The translations under genes and the position numbers were made by a program. Positions 48,221-57,989 of a stretch of DNA of 64,000 nt are shown here, piece after piece. The notes beneath the pieces are model-generated. The model did no database searches. It worked only from the letters and a program-made list of their open reading frames with translations, and had not been told where the DNA came from. The stretch covers positions 1-64,000 of the forward strand of contig NZ_KV810463.1 in NCBI RefSeq assembly GCF_001812805.1, in the 5' to 3' direction. This DNA comes from Corynebacterium sp. HMSC078H07. Lineage in GTDB: Bacteria; Actinomycetota; Actinomycetes; Mycobacteriales; Mycobacteriaceae. The stretch's first letter is position 1. Each line of letters opens with the position of its first letter.

Positions 48221-49617
48221 ACACCGCAACCTTGGTCTTTGACCTGCAGCGCGAATCGATACGCGCGCGCTCCGGTACTGGAATTGTCTCGGTGCTGGCG
48301 ATTGTGAGCCTGACCATTGGTTCCGCCATCGCCTTCCTGGTTGCGGGTGGCACCTGGATGTTCTGGGAACGCGCCCAGCACGTCGAGGACGCCGCCCCGG
48401 CTCTCAAGGAGCCCTTCGGCAACGAGATTGAGTTCTTCCTGTATTCGTGGTTTGCTCTGGCCCTGTTGGCCTGCGCCTTCATTCTTCCGGCGCTGTTTAA
48501 CCTCACAGCCCAAGCCGCTGTCCTCGGCGCCTCAGGCAGGGAGCAGCGCCTGGCCACCCTGCGCCTGTTGGGATTGAGCTCCCGCCAGGTGGAGCGCATG
48601 GCCATCGTGGAGACGGGCCTGCAAGCCATCATTGGCATCGTGCTCGGCGGGCTGATCAGCCAGCTCATCGCGCCGGTCTTCACCCAGCTGGACTTCCAGA
48701 TGCGCTCCATTTCTTTGCCTGAGATTCTGCTGCCCTGGTGGGGTTATCTGGCCGTGGCCGGCGTGCTCTTTCTGCTGGCCATCGGTGCAGCACTCGTCGG
48801 CATGCGCCGGGTGCGGGTGAGCCCGCTGGGCGTGGCTAAGCGTCAGATGCCCGCGGCTTACCGCTGGTGGCGCGCCATCGTCTTCCTTGTCATCGTGGCG
48901 GTCGGCGGGGCTTTCCTCTTCGGCAAGGCGGGCCCGCCCACCGCTATGGTCATCGTGGTTATGTTCGGCATGCTGATGAGCATCAACCTCATCGCTCCCT
49001 TCATCCTGCAGCTCGGCGCGCACATCTTGTCCCTCTTCCCGGGTACCGCGCACTTCGTGGCCTGCCAGCGCGTGGCGGGTAATGCGCGCCCCGCGTGGAG
49101 GCGGAGTGCTGCCATCGGCTTCTTCGGTTACTTGGCGGGATTCCTCGTTACCGCGCCCTTGGGCTCCGATGCCCTGGCTCTGTCGCTCAAGGAAGACCCC
49201 GGAACGAACGTGGTGTTCAAAGACATCTCCACCGGTGTCGTGTTGACCCTCATCTTTGGCTTCACGCTGACCACCATGTCCATCATCCTGGGGCAGGTCT
49301 CCGGCATTTTTGAGGACAAGGAGCTCATCCGCTCCCTGGATCTCATGGGCGTGCCGCGTGGCTTCCAGTTCCGGTCCGGCGCGCTTGCGGTCATGGGGCC
49401 CGTCGTGGGATTGAGTTTCTTCGGCTTCCTCTTTGGCGGCGGGATTGCCTCGCTGATGTTCTTCTCCAGCGTCGAGTCAAGCGACGTCAATGTACTCGCC
49501 CGCCTGCTCATGGCCTTCGGCTTCTTGGCAGTGGGCTGGCTGGTTACGCTCCTTGCCATCGTGATTGTGGAGCCTCTCCGCGGTTACGTGTTGCGCACGG
49601 GACGGCGAAAAGAATGA
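48217..49617 (+). CDS. FtsX-family ABC transporter permease
   Basis: 466-aa membrane protein with about ten helices, including the FtsX-type segment FILPALFNLTAQAAVLGASG followed by REQRLATLRLLGLSS. It partners the preceding ATPase. Such pairs work in antimicrobial peptide resistance, signalling or lipid handling. The stop overlaps the start of the S41 peptidase gene (ATGA), which ties that protease to the transporter. Confidence 0.87.
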   Translation: MNTATLVFDLQRESIRARSGTGIVSVLAIVSLTIGSAIAFLVAGGTWMFWERAQHVEDAAPALKEPFGNEIEFFLYSWFALALLACAFILPALFNLTAQAAVLGASGREQRLATLRLLGLSSRQVERMAIVETGLQAIIGIVLGGLISQLIAPVFTQLDFQMRSISLPEILLPWWGYLAVAGVLFLLAIGAALVGMRRVRVSPLGVAKRQMPAAYRWWRAIVFLVIVAVGGAFLFGKAGPPTAMVIVVMFGMLMSINLIAPFILQLGAHILSLFPGTAHFVACQRVAGNARPAWRRSAAIGFFGYLAGFLVTAPLGSDALALSLKEDPGTNVVFKDISTGVVLTLIFGFTLTTMSIILGQVSGIFEDKELIRSLDLMGVPRGFQFRSGALAVMGPVVGLSFFGFLFGGGIASLMFFSSVESSDVNVLARLLMAFGFLAVGWLVTLLAIVIVEPLRGYVLRTGRRKE

Positions 49618-50546
49618 AAACGGTACTGAAAATCTTCGGTGGCCTGTTCGTCGTTGCTCTCATCGCCGTGGTCGCGGCCGTGTACTTCTTCGGCCCCTCC
49701 TATGGCGGGGTGTTTGCGGGCAAACCCGTATTCCTCTTCAACGCCAGCGAGAAGCGCATCAATACCGCGATGGTGGACACCGCAGCTTTCACCGGCATTT
49801 ACGGCGAAAGCGAAGAATTCCAGCGCGCCCGTGAGGCCTTTAAGGAGGACCCCACGAACCCGGATCTCCTCGATGCCGCCATTGACGCCGCAGGCGGCAA
49901 GCATTCCAAGGTCTTTAGTACGGAGTCGGAGAAGGAGATTGAGAAGACCGCCCCCGTCGTCAACTACGACGACGGTGTCCTACGCGCCACCGTGCCGTCG
50001 ATTGGCCGCCATAATGACGGCCAGGCCTACGCGGACACGTTGGCCCAAGGCCTGACTGCCCACCCGGAGGCGTGCGCTGCCGTGGTGGACCTGCGCGGCA
50101 ACGGCGGCGGTGACATGGGGCCCATGTACGCGGGGCTCAGCCCGCTGCTGCCGGACGGCACCGCGCTCTCCTTCGTTAGCCGCATGGGCACTACCGACGT
50201 CACCATCGACGGCAACTCCGTCACCGGTGGCGGCACCCCCACCACCACGTCCGGCGGCAAGCTGAACATTCCCGTCGCCGTGCTTACTGACGACAACACC
50301 GCCTCCTCCGCCGAAGCCACCCTCCTGGCTTTCCGTGGCCTCGACAACGTGCGCACCTTCGGCGAGCCGACCGCCGGCTACGCCTCCGCCAACATGGTCA
50401 TTGACTACCCGGATGGCCGCTCCCTCATGCTCACCACCGCCAAGGATAAGGCCCGCACCGGTGAGGAATTCGCCGAAGACCCCATCGCTCCCGATGCCCC
50501 GGAATCCGAGCTCGACTCTTGGCTCGCTTCCCGCTGTGGCTCCTAA
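49614..50546 (+). CDS. S41-family peptidase, membrane-anchored
   Basis: 310-aa protein with an N-terminal membrane helix (about 5-28) and an extracytoplasmic S41 (C-terminal processing protease-like) domain: substrate strand VVDLRGNGGG, catalytic serine region TDDNTASSAEATLLAF, and FGEPTAGYAS where the classical GKG lysine is absent, as in many S41 members that use another catalytic set. No PDZ domain. Coupled to the ABC permease. It may cleave a peptide handled by that transporter (inference). Confidence 0.82.
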   Translation: MKTVLKIFGGLFVVALIAVVAAVYFFGPSYGGVFAGKPVFLFNASEKRINTAMVDTAAFTGIYGESEEFQRAREAFKEDPTNPDLLDAAIDAAGGKHSKVFSTESEKEIEKTAPVVNYDDGVLRATVPSIGRHNDGQAYADTLAQGLTAHPEACAAVVDLRGNGGGDMGPMYAGLSPLLPDGTALSFVSRMGTTDVTIDGNSVTGGGTPTTTSGGKLNIPVAVLTDDNTASSAEATLLAFRGLDNVRTFGEPTAGYASANMVIDYPDGRSLMLTTAKDKARTGEEFAEDPIAPDAPESELDSWLASRCGS

Positions 50547-50561
50547 GCACGCTGCGGTTTC

Positions 50562-51395
50562 CTAGCCGCATCGCTCGCGCTCCCAGCGCCAATAGTGGTG
50601 CCATGTCCACGGCGGGGCCACGAAACTGCCCCGCCCTTTTATTACCGCGAGAACCTGCTGGACGGCCACGTCGAGATGGTGCTCAATCGTGGCGGCGGTG
50701 AAGTGAAGGGGCTGGTAGCCGCGCTGGACGGCGTCGTTAAGCTTCTGGCGGTCGATTTCGAAGCGCTGCCGGTTCTCGCCTTTGTGATAGGCGTAACCGT
50801 CCACCTCGATGGCCACCTTGTGCTCCTCCAGCACTAGGTCCCAGCGGTAGGGGCCAATCTTTAGGTTGTTGCGCACCTTAACGTGCGGCTCAAGACCGCG
50901 CGTCAGGTCGCGCTCCGGCTTACTGTCCGCTCCCACGATGGCCTTCTCCAGCACCTCACGCGTGTGCTTGGAAAGTCGGCGAAAATCCAACTGCTCGGTC
51001 TCGATGCGCGCAGGCCCATGTGCCCCGGCGAAGAAAGCCTCGATGAAAGCCACAGCGTCTTCGTGTGCCATGGACTCAATGCACTGCAACGGACTGCATA
51101 CGTTTACCCCGTTCATGCTGCCCAAGGCTTTGGGCCGCGCCCGCCGGCTACGAAAATACGTGCTCGATGCCATCGTTCCTGCGCGCAGGAACTGAAGCGG
51201 AAAAGTCAGTTCTTGGCCAAGATACTGCTGGGCGGCGGAGTAGCCGTCCAAGGCTGAGTCTGGCCAACGCCGCGAGACGACTTCAGCGAGTTGGCGCGGC
51301 GTTGGCACCGCAGATAAATACAGACCGTGACAGATCTTGATGGCTTGCCCCTTAGCCGCGCGGCGAGTGCCCCCGCGTCCCTCGAAAATCTCCAT
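50562..51395 (-). CDS. DUF559-type nuclease-like protein, paralogue B
   Basis: 277-aa paralogue of the protein at 45125-45937, sharing AIKICHGLYL, SALDGYSAAQQYL, VCSPLQCIES, LDFRRLSKHTREVLEKAIVG and VAIEVDGYAYHKGENRQR. Domain layout: AbiEi-like winged helix, middle helical region, DUF559/Vsr-like nuclease fold. The gene converges on the S41 protease gene. Two palindromic elements lie directly upstream (14 and 117 bp). Function unknown. Confidence 0.8.
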   Translation of the reverse strand: MEIFEGRGGTRRAAKGQAIKICHGLYLSAVPTPRQLAEVVSRRWPDSALDGYSAAQQYLGQELTFPLQFLRAGTMASSTYFRSRRARPKALGSMNGVNVCSPLQCIESMAHEDAVAFIEAFFAGAHGPARIETEQLDFRRLSKHTREVLEKAIVGADSKPERDLTRGLEPHVKVRNNLKIGPYRWDLVLEEHKVAIEVDGYAYHKGENRQRFEIDRQKLNDAVQRGYQPLHFTAATIEHHLDVAVQQVLAVIKGRGSFVAPPWTWHHYWRWERERCG

Positions 51396-51408
51396 GTGCC
51401 CCCGATGA

Positions 51409-51474
51409 GTACGTTTCTAACAATTAAGCCCCCAGAAACCGCTGTTTTCGGCCCCCTATTTGATCGAATCGTAC
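51409..51474. repeat. Palindromic element, copy 4
   Basis: 66-bp unit with degenerate 20-bp arms (15 of 20 positions complementary), starting GTACGTTTCTAACAA and ending TTGATCGAATCGTAC. The core TTTTCGGCCCCCTATTTG is family-typical. It lies 14 bp upstream of the paralogue B start. Confidence 0.65.
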
Positions 51475-51489
51475 GTCACGAACGAGGAG

Positions 51490-51504
51490 TTGTCGCGGCG
51501 ACAA
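51490..51504. repeat. Short palindrome between copies 4 and 5
   Basis: TTGTCGC-G-GCGACAA is a perfect 7-bp dyad, situated in the 37-bp gap between the two large elements. Confidence 0.4.
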
Positions 51505-51511
51505 AGAAAAA

Positions 51512-51577
51512 GGACGTTTCGATCAACTAAGGCCTCTCAAACCCCCGGATTTTGGGCCCTATTTGATCGAAACGTCC
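51512..51577. repeat. Palindromic element, copy 5
   Basis: 66-bp unit with perfect 15-bp arms GGACGTTTCGATCAA / TTGATCGAAACGTCC. The core ATTTTGGGCCCTATTTG is shared with copies 3 and 4. It ends 13 bp before the ppa stop codon and may also act as the ppa terminator on the minus strand. Confidence 0.75.
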
Positions 51578-51590
51578 CCAGAAACGCGAA

Positions 51591-52064
51591 TTACTTAAAG
51601 CGAGCCTTAGCCTCTTCGAGGATCTTCTCCGCCTCAGCCTTGTCGCCCCAGCCGGAGCCGGTAACTTCCTTGTTCGGCTCCAGGTCCTTGTAGTGGACGA
51701 AGAAGTGCTCGATTTCATCCTTGATGTGCTGCTCCACATCGTTGATGTCCTGGTAGCGCTCCCAGCGCGGGTCATCGATGACGGCGAGCAGCTTGTCGTC
51801 GCCGCCGGCCTCGTCGGTCATCTTGAATACGCCGAGGATGCGAGCTTCCACGACAACGCCCGGGAAGACCGGTTCCGGGAGGATGACGAGTGCGTCGAGC
51901 GGGTCGCCGTCCTCGCCGAGGGTGTGGTCGATGAAGCCGTAGTCAGCCGGGTAAGCCATCGGGGTGAACAGGTAGCGGTCCAGGTAAACCTTGCCGGACT
52001 CGTGGTCCACCTCGTACTTGTTGCGGGAGCCCTTCGGGATCTCGATGGTTACTTCAACGCTCAC
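51591..52064 (-). CDS. ppa: Inorganic pyrophosphatase
   Basis: Type I soluble pyrophosphatase, 157 aa. Family signature: [39 protein letters not shown] (metal-binding Asp residues), and [11 protein letters not shown] at the C-terminus. GTG at 52064, 8 nt after GGAGGA, is preferred; an ATG five codons earlier sits inside this ribosome site. Removes pyrophosphate to drive biosynthesis. Confidence 0.95.
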   Translation of the reverse strand: MSVEVTIEIPKGSRNKYEVDHESGKVYLDRYLFTPMAYPADYGFIDHTLGEDGDPLDALVILPEPVFPGVVVEARILGVFKMTDEAGGDDKLLAVIDDPRWERYQDINDVEQHIKDEIEHFFVHYKDLEPNKEVTGSGWGDKAEAEKILEEAKARFK

Positions 52065-52133
52065 AGCTGATTCCTCCATTGTTACTAGGTTGGCATGTGC
52101 TCCGCTTAGTCTACCGCGCTACTCTAAAGGGCG

Positions 52134-53420
52134 ATGAAAGCGAAGCATGTCTGGTGGAGTACTGCGGCCCTCGTCACGGCGGGAGCCGTCGCGGCGACGG
52201 CCGCGTTGGGTGTGAAGATCCAGCGCACCTACGATCATCTGGACCACGGCGAGCCGTATACGCAGGCCGCGCCCGCAGCCTTAGTCCAACCCGTTGAGCC
52301 CGGCGATATCGACGCCGCAGCGCTCAAGGCTCGGCTGGATGAACTGGGCAAAGACAAGGCGCTCGGAACATTTGGTGCGCAGGTCATCGATACCACGACG
52401 CACGAGGTGCTGTGGGAGCGAGAGCCAGCCAAGCCGCTGACGCCGGCCTCAGCCACGAAGGTTCTCACCGTCGCCGCAGCCACGTTTGCTCTCGATGAGG
52501 AGGAACGCCTCACCACCGAGGTGGTCAAAGGTGAGCAGGACGGCGAGGTAGTCATCAAAGCCGCAGGCGACGTCTGGCTGACCGACGAGCGCCTCGATGA
52601 GCTGGCGGATCAAGTTAAGGAGCACGTGGGCACCGTCACGCGCGTCTCCATCGACACGTCAGTCTGGCAAGGCCCCGACCAAGCCCCCGGCTGGGATGAT
52701 GACAACATTGACGGCGGCTTCGTCGCGCCCATTCAGCCAGCCATGCTTTACGGCGGCCGCTTGGGGGAGAAGACGGGCGATGTCCCGCGCTCCCACGAAC
52801 CTGCTCTCGACGTTGCCCGCGCCCTCGCACAGCGCTTGGGCACGGATAAGGCCGACATGGCTCCCGCGCCCGAGGGCGCCGAGGTCATCGCCACCAGCGA
52901 GTCCGAGCCGCTGGCCCTGCGCGCCCAGCAGGCAGTGAAGGACTCCGACAACGTCATGGCAGAAGCCATCGCCCGCGAGCTCGCCGTCCATCACAATGCC
53001 GAGGCCAGCTTCGAAGGTGCCGCGGAAGCAACCCTCGACGTCTTGGCAGACAACGGCATCGACGTTAGCGGCGTCACCCTCAAGGACGGTTCTGGCTTAT
53101 CCCGCGATAACCGCATCCCCGCCGAGGCACTTGCCCACATCTTGGACACAGCCGTCGCCAGCGAGGATCTCCGCCCGCTTCTGGGCTACCTCCCGCTCGC
53201 CGGCGGCGAAGGTACCCTCTACCAGCGCTACCCGGAGTCCCCTGCCCGCGGCTTCGTCCGCGCCAAGACCGGAACCCTGACCGAAACCTCCGCCCTCGCC
53301 GGCACCGCGCAGGGAACGTCCGGCCGGGTCTACGCCTTTGCTTTCCTGGTCAATGACGGCGAGGTCATGTCCGCCCGTAAAGCCCAAGACGCCCTGGCCG
53401 CCGCACTCCATGACTTCTAA
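52134..53420 (+). CDS. dacB: D-alanyl-D-alanine carboxypeptidase (PBP4/DacB family, S13)
   Basis: 428-aa penicillin-binding protein with an N-terminal signal or anchor helix (HVWWSTAALVTAGAVAATAALG). Active-site motifs: SxxK in PASATKVL, SxN in SDNVMAEA, and KTG in RAKTGTLTETSALAG. It trims peptidoglycan stem peptides or cross-links outside the membrane. It overlaps tilS by 11 bp. The same gene order (ppa, dac, tilS, hpt, ftsH) is known in corynebacteria. Confidence 0.92.
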   Translation: MKAKHVWWSTAALVTAGAVAATAALGVKIQRTYDHLDHGEPYTQAAPAALVQPVEPGDIDAAALKARLDELGKDKALGTFGAQVIDTTTHEVLWEREPAKPLTPASATKVLTVAAATFALDEEERLTTEVVKGEQDGEVVIKAAGDVWLTDERLDELADQVKEHVGTVTRVSIDTSVWQGPDQAPGWDDDNIDGGFVAPIQPAMLYGGRLGEKTGDVPRSHEPALDVARALAQRLGTDKADMAPAPEGAEVIATSESEPLALRAQQAVKDSDNVMAEAIARELAVHHNAEASFEGAAEATLDVLADNGIDVSGVTLKDGSGLSRDNRIPAEALAHILDTAVASEDLRPLLGYLPLAGGEGTLYQRYPESPARGFVRAKTGTLTETSALAGTAQGTSGRVYAFAFLVNDGEVMSARKAQDALAAALHDF

Positions 53421-54369
53421 GAAGCCCTTTTGGCCGCGGCACAGCCCCAACTTCCTGGCCTGCCGCGTGGCCGCCCGCGCCGTGGTGGGCGAGGAACCCC
53501 GAACCATCGCCGTGGGTCTGTCCGGCGGCGTGGATTCCCTCGCACTGACCGCAGCACTCGTCGCCGAAGGACATGACGTCACCGCCCTGTGCATCGACCA
53601 CGGTTTGCAGGAAGGCTCGGCCGATCAGGCGCGCCGGGCAGCCGACCAGGCTCGGGCGTGGGGAGCGGGGGCGGAGGTGATTCGGGTGGACGTCGGCAAG
53701 CAGGGCTCTGTGGAGGCCGAAGCCCGCACCGCGCGTTACCGTGCCTTCGCGCCCTGGGGTGAGGTGGCCGTGGCGCATACTGCCGATGACCAGGCCGAAA
53801 CGCTGCTGCTGGGCGCCCTGCGCGGGAAACTCTCGGGCATGCTCGAGCACGCCGAGGTGGAGGGCACCCGCGTGGTGCGCCCGCTGCTCAACGTGCGCCG
53901 CGCCCAGACTGAAGCCGCCTGCGCGGAGCTGGGCGTCGACGCCTGGCACGACCCCCACAACGCTGACACCACCTTCCGCCGCGTGGCCCTGCGTCGCGAC
54001 ATCCTCCCGCGCCTGGCGTACATCGTGGGCGGTGACCCCGTCCCGGCCCTGGCCCAGGCAGCCCACGACGCCGCGCTTGACGACGCCTCCCTCCTCACCC
54101 CACCCACCGCCGACTGCGCCGAGCTAGCCGCGCTCCCGGAACCGAAGCGCCGCCGCGCCCTAGCCGCCTGGCTGCGCGAGCAGGGAGTGGAGGTCACGCG
54201 GGAAGCTATTCGTGGCGTGGATAAGCTGTGCACACAGTGGCACGGTCAAGGAGGTGTCGCGGTGAGGGGCGAAAAGGTGGGCACAAGGTTGGAAGTCTTG
54301 AGGGTTGGTGGCACACTGTCACTATTGCCTCGGTCAGCAAAGGAGCGCTCACGTGCACGACAATCATGA
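53410..54369 (+). CDS. tilS: tRNA(Ile)-lysidine synthetase
   Basis: Converts C34 of tRNA-Ile(CAU) to lysidine so that it reads AUA. The 319-aa protein has the PP-loop [13 protein letters not shown] near residue 36, the family motif [17 protein letters not shown] and [17 protein letters not shown]. The start lies within the end of dacB and the stop within hpt, so the three genes are coupled. The short C-terminus is typical of actinobacterial TilS. Confidence 0.93.
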   Translation: MTSKKPFWPRHSPNFLACRVAARAVVGEEPRTIAVGLSGGVDSLALTAALVAEGHDVTALCIDHGLQEGSADQARRAADQARAWGAGAEVIRVDVGKQGSVEAEARTARYRAFAPWGEVAVAHTADDQAETLLLGALRGKLSGMLEHAEVEGTRVVRPLLNVRRAQTEAACAELGVDAWHDPHNADTTFRRVALRRDILPRLAYIVGGDPVPALAQAAHDAALDDASLLTPPTADCAELAALPEPKRRRALAAWLREQGVEVTREAIRGVDKLCTQWHGQGGVAVRGEKVGTRLEVLRVGGTLSLLPRSAKERSRARQS

Positions 54370-54940
54370 TTCAGACGTCCCCGCCCACCCTTACGGCACA
54401 GACATCCAAGCCGTCCTCGTCGCCGAAGATGCCCTCCAGGAGCGCATCCAGGAGATGGCGGATCGCGTCTCGGAGAAATACCGCAACGCAGAAGACGACC
54501 TCATCCTCGTGTGCGTGCTTAAAGGTGCGGTGTTCTTCCTCACCGATTTTGCCCGCAAGCTGACTATTCCTTCCCAGCTGGAGTTCATGGCCGTGTCCTC
54601 GTATGGAAACTCCGCTTCCTCCTCGGGTGTGGTGCGCATTCTTAAGGACTTGGACCGCGACATTGAGGGCCGCGATGTGGTCATCGTGGAGGACATCATT
54701 GATTCCGGCCTGACCCTGTCGTGGCTTATCCGTAACCTGCAGGGCCGCCAGCCACGATCCCTCGAGGTAGTTACCCTGTTGCGCAAGCCAGAGGTGGTCA
54801 AGGCAGAGCTTGACCTGTTCGATGTAGGCTTCGATATTCCTAACGAGTTTGTTGTGGGCTATGGCCTGGACTTTGCCGAGCGCTACCGTGACCTGCCCTA
54901 CGTAGGCACGCTGCATCCGGCGGTCTACAGCAACGATTAA
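54353..54940 (+). CDS. hpt: Hypoxanthine phosphoribosyltransferase
   Basis: Purine salvage enzyme making IMP/GMP from hypoxanthine/guanine and PRPP. The 195-aa protein contains the PRPP loop [27 protein letters not shown] and the C-terminal [19 protein letters not shown]. The GTG start is 8 nt after AAAGGAG and overlaps tilS by 17 bp. Confidence 0.95.
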   Translation: MHDNHDSDVPAHPYGTDIQAVLVAEDALQERIQEMADRVSEKYRNAEDDLILVCVLKGAVFFLTDFARKLTIPSQLEFMAVSSYGNSASSSGVVRILKDLDRDIEGRDVVIVEDIIDSGLTLSWLIRNLQGRQPRSLEVVTLLRKPEVVKAELDLFDVGFDIPNEFVVGYGLDFAERYRDLPYVGTLHPAVYSND

Positions 54941-54988
54941 TCTTTATTCTTGTCCGGCGCTTCAAGCCGCAATTGTGCAAGGTAGTTA

Positions 54989-57403
54989 ATGAAAAACAAG
55001 AACATCATCCGCTACGGCTCCATCGCGGGCCTGGTCCTCATCCTGCTGTACGCATTCACGTTCTTTACCAACGATGCCCGCAGCTTCAAGCAGGTGGACA
55101 CCTCGGTGGCCATGGAGCAGCTGACCTCCAAGAACGTCGAGGAAGCGCAAATCGACGACCGTGAGCAGCAACTGCGTCTCAAGCTCAAGAAGCCAGTGAC
55201 GGTGGAAGAGCAGGAGGGCATCGAGGAGGTCATTGCCAAGTACCCGGCGCGCGCCTCCGAGCAGGTCTTTAACGCGGTTAAGGACTCTGGTGCTGAGAAG
55301 TACCAGACGAAGGTCACGCAGGATTCCTTCATCGGCTCGATGATTAGCTTCCTGCTGCCGATGCTGCTGCTCTTCGCGCTGTTGTTCTGGATGATGTCGC
55401 GCATGCAGCAGGGTGCTGGCGGCATGTTTGGCATTGGCGGCTCCAAGGCCAAGGAGCTGACCAAGGATATGCCGACCAACACCTTCGCGGATGTGGCCGG
55501 TGCGGACGAGGCAGTGGATGAGCTGCAGGAAATCAAGGACTTCCTCGATGATCCGGAGCGCTACCATGCCCTCGGCGCGAAGATTCCGCGCGGCGTGCTG
55601 CTCTACGGCCCGCCGGGTACCGGTAAGACTCTTTTGGCCCGCGCGGTCGCGGGCGAGGCCGGTGTGCCCTTCTACTCCATTTCTGGCTCCGACTTCGTGG
55701 AGATGTTCGTCGGCGTTGGTGCCTCCCGCGTGCGCGACCTGTTCAAGCAGGCCAAGGAAAATAGCCCGTGCATCATCTTCGTTGATGAGATTGATGCCGT
55801 GGGCCGCCAGCGCGGCTCCGGTACCGGCGGTGGCCACGATGAGCGCGAGCAGACCCTCAACCAGCTCCTCGTGGAGATGGACGGCTTCGGTGACCGCGAG
55901 GGCGTTATCCTCATCGCCGCGACCAACCGTCCCGACATCCTGGACCCGGCGCTGCTACGCCCGGGCCGCTTCGACCGTCAAATCCCGGTCACCAACCCGG
56001 ACCTGGCCGGCCGCGAGCAGATTCTGCGCGTGCATGCCAAGGACAAGCCGCTGGCCAAGGAAGTGGATGTGGCACAGCTGGCCAAGCGCACCGCCGGCAT
56101 GTCCGGCGCCGACCTGGCCAACGTGCTCAACGAGGCCGCCCTGCTCACCGCCCGCATCGGCGGCAACGTCATTACCTATGACGCACTGGAAGAGGCCACT
56201 GACCGCGTCGTCGGCGGCCCGCGCCGCCAAGGCAAGATCATTTCCGAGCATGAAAAGAAGGTCACCGCCTACCACGAGGGCGGCCACACGCTGGCCGCGT
56301 GGGCGCTCAAGGACATTGAGCGCGTCTACAAGGTCACCATCCTGGCCCGCGGCCGTACCGGCGGCCACGCCATGACCGCGCAGGAAGACGACAAGGGCAT
56401 GTATACCCGCGATGAACTCTTCGCACGCCTCGTCTTTGCCATGGGCGGCCGTGCCGCTGAGGAGCTGGTCTTCGGTGCACCGACCACCGGTGCGTCCTCC
56501 GATATCGAGCATGCCACCAAGATCGCGCGGTCCATGCTTACCGAGTACGGCTTCTCCCCGGATTTGGGCACCGTCAAGTACGGCAAGGAGCAGGGCGATC
56601 CCTTCAGCCAGATGGGTGGCGGCGGGAGCATCGAGTACTCCGATGCCATTGCCGCCAAGATTGATGAGCAGATGGCCTACCTCCTTAACAGCGCGCACCA
56701 GCAGGCTTATGACATCTTGTCTGAGCACCGCGATTACCTCGACACCCTGGCGGAGATGCTCCTGGAGAAGGAGACCCTGCGCCGCCCGGACCTCGAGGGC
56801 ATCTTCGAGGGCATCGAGCCGCGCGAGGCCTTCGATGTTTTCCCGAATGAGGACGACCGCTTCCCACGCCAAGCCGACCGCGAGCCGGTGAAGACCCCGG
56901 TAGAACTGGCCAAGGAGCGCGGTGAGGAGCTGCCGAAGCGCATGACGCTTCTCGACGCCTCCCGGGCCGCCCGCGAGCGCCGCCTCGCCGCCCAGGAAAA
57001 GGGGCAGGCCGAGCCCACCGCTACTGAGCAAGAAATCGGCTTCAGCTTTGGACAGCATGCCGGTGACGTGGTGGACCCTGACCAGGGTAATACCTTCTTC
57101 GGTGAGTCTGAAGCTAAGCCCGTCACCGATGCGACCGGCCACGAGCAGGAGGTGCCGGAACAGGAACTGCGCAACGCCCAGGGAGACCTCAGCCACGATG
57201 AGACCCAGGAAATCCCGCGCGTAACGGATGCCCCGGATCCGCAGCGTAAGGCAGAGCGCCGTGGACGCCACGCCAAGCCGGACAGCCATGACAGTCACAG
57301 CAGTCATGACGGTCATGGAAACCACGGCTGGGGCGCACCCGGCTGGGGCGAGCAGGACCACCGCAACAACCCGTACAAGGACGGCCAAAACAATGAGCGA
57401 TAA
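54989..57403 (+). CDS. ftsH: ATP-dependent zinc metalloprotease FtsH
   Basis: Membrane AAA protease for quality control of membrane proteins. The 804-aa protein has two N-terminal helices (about 7-27 and 112-132), Walker [14 protein letters not shown] near 208, Walker [12 protein letters not shown], the SRH region [20 protein letters not shown], and the zinc site HEGGH near 429. After about residue 615 comes a long hydrophilic C-terminal extension, with His- and Gly-rich end. The stop region overlaps folE. Confidence 0.96.
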   Translation: MKNKNIIRYGSIAGLVLILLYAFTFFTNDARSFKQVDTSVAMEQLTSKNVEEAQIDDREQQLRLKLKKPVTVEEQEGIEEVIAKYPARASEQVFNAVKDSGAEKYQTKVTQDSFIGSMISFLLPMLLLFALLFWMMSRMQQGAGGMFGIGGSKAKELTKDMPTNTFADVAGADEAVDELQEIKDFLDDPERYHALGAKIPRGVLLYGPPGTGKTLLARAVAGEAGVPFYSISGSDFVEMFVGVGASRVRDLFKQAKENSPCIIFVDEIDAVGRQRGSGTGGGHDEREQTLNQLLVEMDGFGDREGVILIAATNRPDILDPALLRPGRFDRQIPVTNPDLAGREQILRVHAKDKPLAKEVDVAQLAKRTAGMSGADLANVLNEAALLTARIGGNVITYDALEEATDRVVGGPRRQGKIISEHEKKVTAYHEGGHTLAAWALKDIERVYKVTILARGRTGGHAMTAQEDDKGMYTRDELFARLVFAMGGRAAEELVFGAPTTGASSDIEHATKIARSMLTEYGFSPDLGTVKYGKEQGDPFSQMGGGGSIEYSDAIAAKIDEQMAYLLNSAHQQAYDILSEHRDYLDTLAEMLLEKETLRRPDLEGIFEGIEPREAFDVFPNEDDRFPRQADREPVKTPVELAKERGEELPKRMTLLDASRAARERRLAAQEKGQAEPTATEQEIGFSFGQHAGDVVDPDQGNTFFGESEAKPVTDATGHEQEVPEQELRNAQGDLSHDETQEIPRVTDAPDPQRKAERRGRHAKPDSHDSHSSHDGHGNHGWGAPGWGEQDHRNNPYKDGQNNER

Positions 57404-57983
57404 CATCCCGGCGCAGCGCGAATTCGATCATGAGCGCGCAGAAGCCGCCGTGCGCGAGCTGCTCATCGCCGTGGGCGAGGACCCCGACCGCGAGGGCCTG
57501 CGCGAGACCCCAGCGCGCGTGGCTCGTGCCTATGCGGAGGTCTTCGCCGGGCTGCACGAAGACCCCACGGAGGTCCTCCACAAAACCTTCGCCGAGGAGC
57601 ACCAAGAGCTCGTCCTCGTGCGCGATATCCCCATTTACTCCACGTGCGAGCACCACCTCGTGCCCTTCTATGGCACGGCGCACATCGGCTACATCCCGGG
57701 CCCTGATGGACACGTCACCGGCTTGTCCAAGCTGGCACGCCTGGCGGATATGTACGCCAAGCGTCCGCAGGTGCAGGAACGCCTGACCAGCCAGATCGCC
57801 GATGCGCTGGTGGAGGTTCTCCACGCCCAGTCCGTCATCGTGGTCATCGAGTGCGAGCACCTGTGCATGGCCATGCGCGGCATCCGCAAACCGGGCGCGA
57901 CTACGACGACGTCCGCGGTGCGCGGCGGTTTCAAGAAGAACGCGGCCTCCCGTGCGGAGGTCATGAGCCTGATTAGGAGCTAA
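57393..57983 (+). CDS. folE: GTP cyclohydrolase I
   Basis: First enzyme of folate synthesis: GTP to dihydroneopterin triphosphate. 196 aa with zinc ligands in [12 protein letters not shown] and [11 protein letters not shown], and [17 protein letters not shown]. The ATG lies inside the last codons of ftsH (11-bp overlap). Followed by folP after 6 bp. Confidence 0.96.
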   Translation: MSDNIPAQREFDHERAEAAVRELLIAVGEDPDREGLRETPARVARAYAEVFAGLHEDPTEVLHKTFAEEHQELVLVRDIPIYSTCEHHLVPFYGTAHIGYIPGPDGHVTGLSKLARLADMYAKRPQVQERLTSQIADALVEVLHAQSVIVVIECEHLCMAMRGIRKPGATTTTSAVRGGFKKNAASRAEVMSLIRS

Positions 57984-57989
57984 CCCCCT

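Noticed and set aside
49614-50546. S41 protein as a dead protease because the GKG lysine is absent
   Set aside because: Many S41 members use a different catalytic set and keep the serine region seen here, so inactivity cannot be claimed.
51409-51577. CRISPR-like or IS-end interpretation of the repeats upstream of paralogue B
   Set aside because: There are only two units, each palindromic and unequal in sequence, with no cas genes, no transposase and no clear target-site duplication.
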